The notes under the pieces: model-generated | Database searches by the model: none | Told to the model about the DNA's origin: nothing | Seen by the model: only the letters and a program-made list of their open reading frames with translations | Made by a program: the position numbers and the translations under genes | Shown here: piece after piece, positions 63,594 through 64,000 of the stretch | Layout: every line of letters begins with the position of its first letter | How positions within the stretch are numbered: the first letter of the stretch is position 1 | Assembly: GCF_002897035.1 (NCBI RefSeq) | Contig: NZ_BAUX01000003.1 | Location: 275,419-339,418 of the forward strand | Length of the DNA stretch: 64,000 bases | Reading direction: 5' to 3' | From: Methylopila sp. Yamaguchi | GTDB taxonomy: Bacteria > Pseudomonadota > Alphaproteobacteria > Rhizobiales > Methylopilaceae

Positions 63594-64000
63594 ATGACGC
63601 CAATGTTCAAGCCCGCCGATGTCTTCGTCGCCGTCGCCATGACGGTGACGGCGGCGTGCGTCGCCGTCATGGCGAGCTTCGGCCTGAACTTCGGTCTCGC
63701 CGAGGGCATGCTCGTCGGGCTCGCCGCGCTGGCGGGTATGGCCGTGCTCCACATGGCCTTCGCGCGCGCGCCGGGCGCCGAGCTCGAGCGTGTCGACGAC
63801 CTCGACCGCGTGGTGACCGAGCTCCAGAGCCGGATCGAGACTCTGGACGTGCGGCTCTCGACCCTCGACGCGGCGGTCTCCGACCGCGCCAAGGCCGCGA
63901 CCCGGCCGCTGGTCGAGGAGATCGCGGCGCTCGGCGGCCTGGTGACCTCGGTCGCCAAGGAGGTCGCCAAGCACGACGCGGCGTTGATGCGGCTCAAGAC
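63594..64000 (+). CDS. Membrane/coiled-coil N terminus, probably of an EAL-domain phosphodiesterase, 3' partial
   Basis: The frame is open from the ATG at 63594 (alternative ATG at 63603) to the window end, 135 residues. Two hydrophobic helices (about 9-30 and 36-56) are followed by a heptad-like region (VTELQSRIETLDVRLSTLDA) and a segment TRPLVEEIAALGGLVTSVAKE. From memory, this arrangement is the usual N terminus of Hyphomicrobiales proteins ending in a cyclic-di-GMP EAL domain. The EAL domain itself would lie beyond the window, so the assignment is inference. Confidence 0.6.
   Translation, partial: MTPMFKPADVFVAVAMTVTAACVAVMASFGLNFGLAEGMLVGLAALAGMAVLHMAFARAPGAELERVDDLDRVVTELQSRIETLDVRLSTLDAAVSDRAKAATRPLVEEIAALGGLVTSVAKEVAKHDAALMRLK

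Overview
The window is one continuous stretch of a high-GC chromosome (roughly two thirds G+C by eye). The organism is most likely an alphaproteobacterium of the order Hyphomicrobiales (Rhizobiales). The evidence is a FixL-FixJ-FixK oxygen cascade with a haem-PAS FixL, an alphaproteobacterial type histidyl-tRNA synthetase, TadE/TadG-like genes, several TRAP, TTT and ABC uptake systems, and intergenic palindromes ending in GTCATCCCGG/CCGGGATGAC. The genus cannot be read from the sequence. No tRNA, rRNA, CRISPR array, prophage or insertion sequence was seen.

Layout. 1-3.9 kb: an RND efflux adaptor (5' truncated) and its pump. 3.9-10.2 kb: an iron-siderophore locus (AraC regulator, TonB-dependent receptor, FhuD-like binding protein, fused FhuB-like permease) with no ATPase gene. 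10.2-15 kb: a PaoABC-type periplasmic molybdenum aldehyde oxidoreductase and an AraC regulator. 15.1-21.3 kb: a TTT transporter operon with a PdxA-family dehydrogenase and a GarR/HIBADH-family dehydrogenase, divergent from a GntR regulator across a perfect dyad. 21.3-29.1 kb: uxuB-dctPQM-idnD-like-uxuA with a divergent GntR regulator, best read as L-gulonate/fructuronate catabolism. 29.1-37.8 kb: alpha-ketoglutaric semialdehyde dehydrogenase, an L-KDA-dehydratase-like aldolase, a polar amino-acid type ABC transporter, a GarD/UxaA-family dehydratase, and a GntR regulator with two winged helices. 37.9-42.9 kb: a PotABCD-like ABC transporter plus an Asp/Glu/hydantoin racemase, behind a perfect sigma-54 promoter match.

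42.9-56.4 kb is a low-oxygen island. It holds ompW, hemN, a tandem universal stress protein, fixL, fixJ, a receiver-only protein, fixK, cydC, cydD, cydA, cydB and cydX. FixK/FNR-type boxes (TTGA-N6-TCAA or near variants) lie in front of ompW, hemN, the receiver gene and the cyd divergent promoter, and a variant lies between the stress protein and fixL. The receiver gene sits where a FixT-like feedback regulator would be expected.

56.5-64 kb: hisS, a TadE/TadG-like pair, an FAD oxidoreductase, an orphan NtrC-type sigma-54 activator, a small heavy-metal-binding protein, and the start of a membrane/coiled-coil protein, probably of the EAL phosphodiesterase type, cut off by the window end.

Much of the window is scavenging capacity for acidic sugars and organic acids, each set linked to its own transporter and GntR or AraC regulator. 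The low-oxygen island supplies the high-affinity bd oxidase, oxygen-independent haem synthesis and their regulators.
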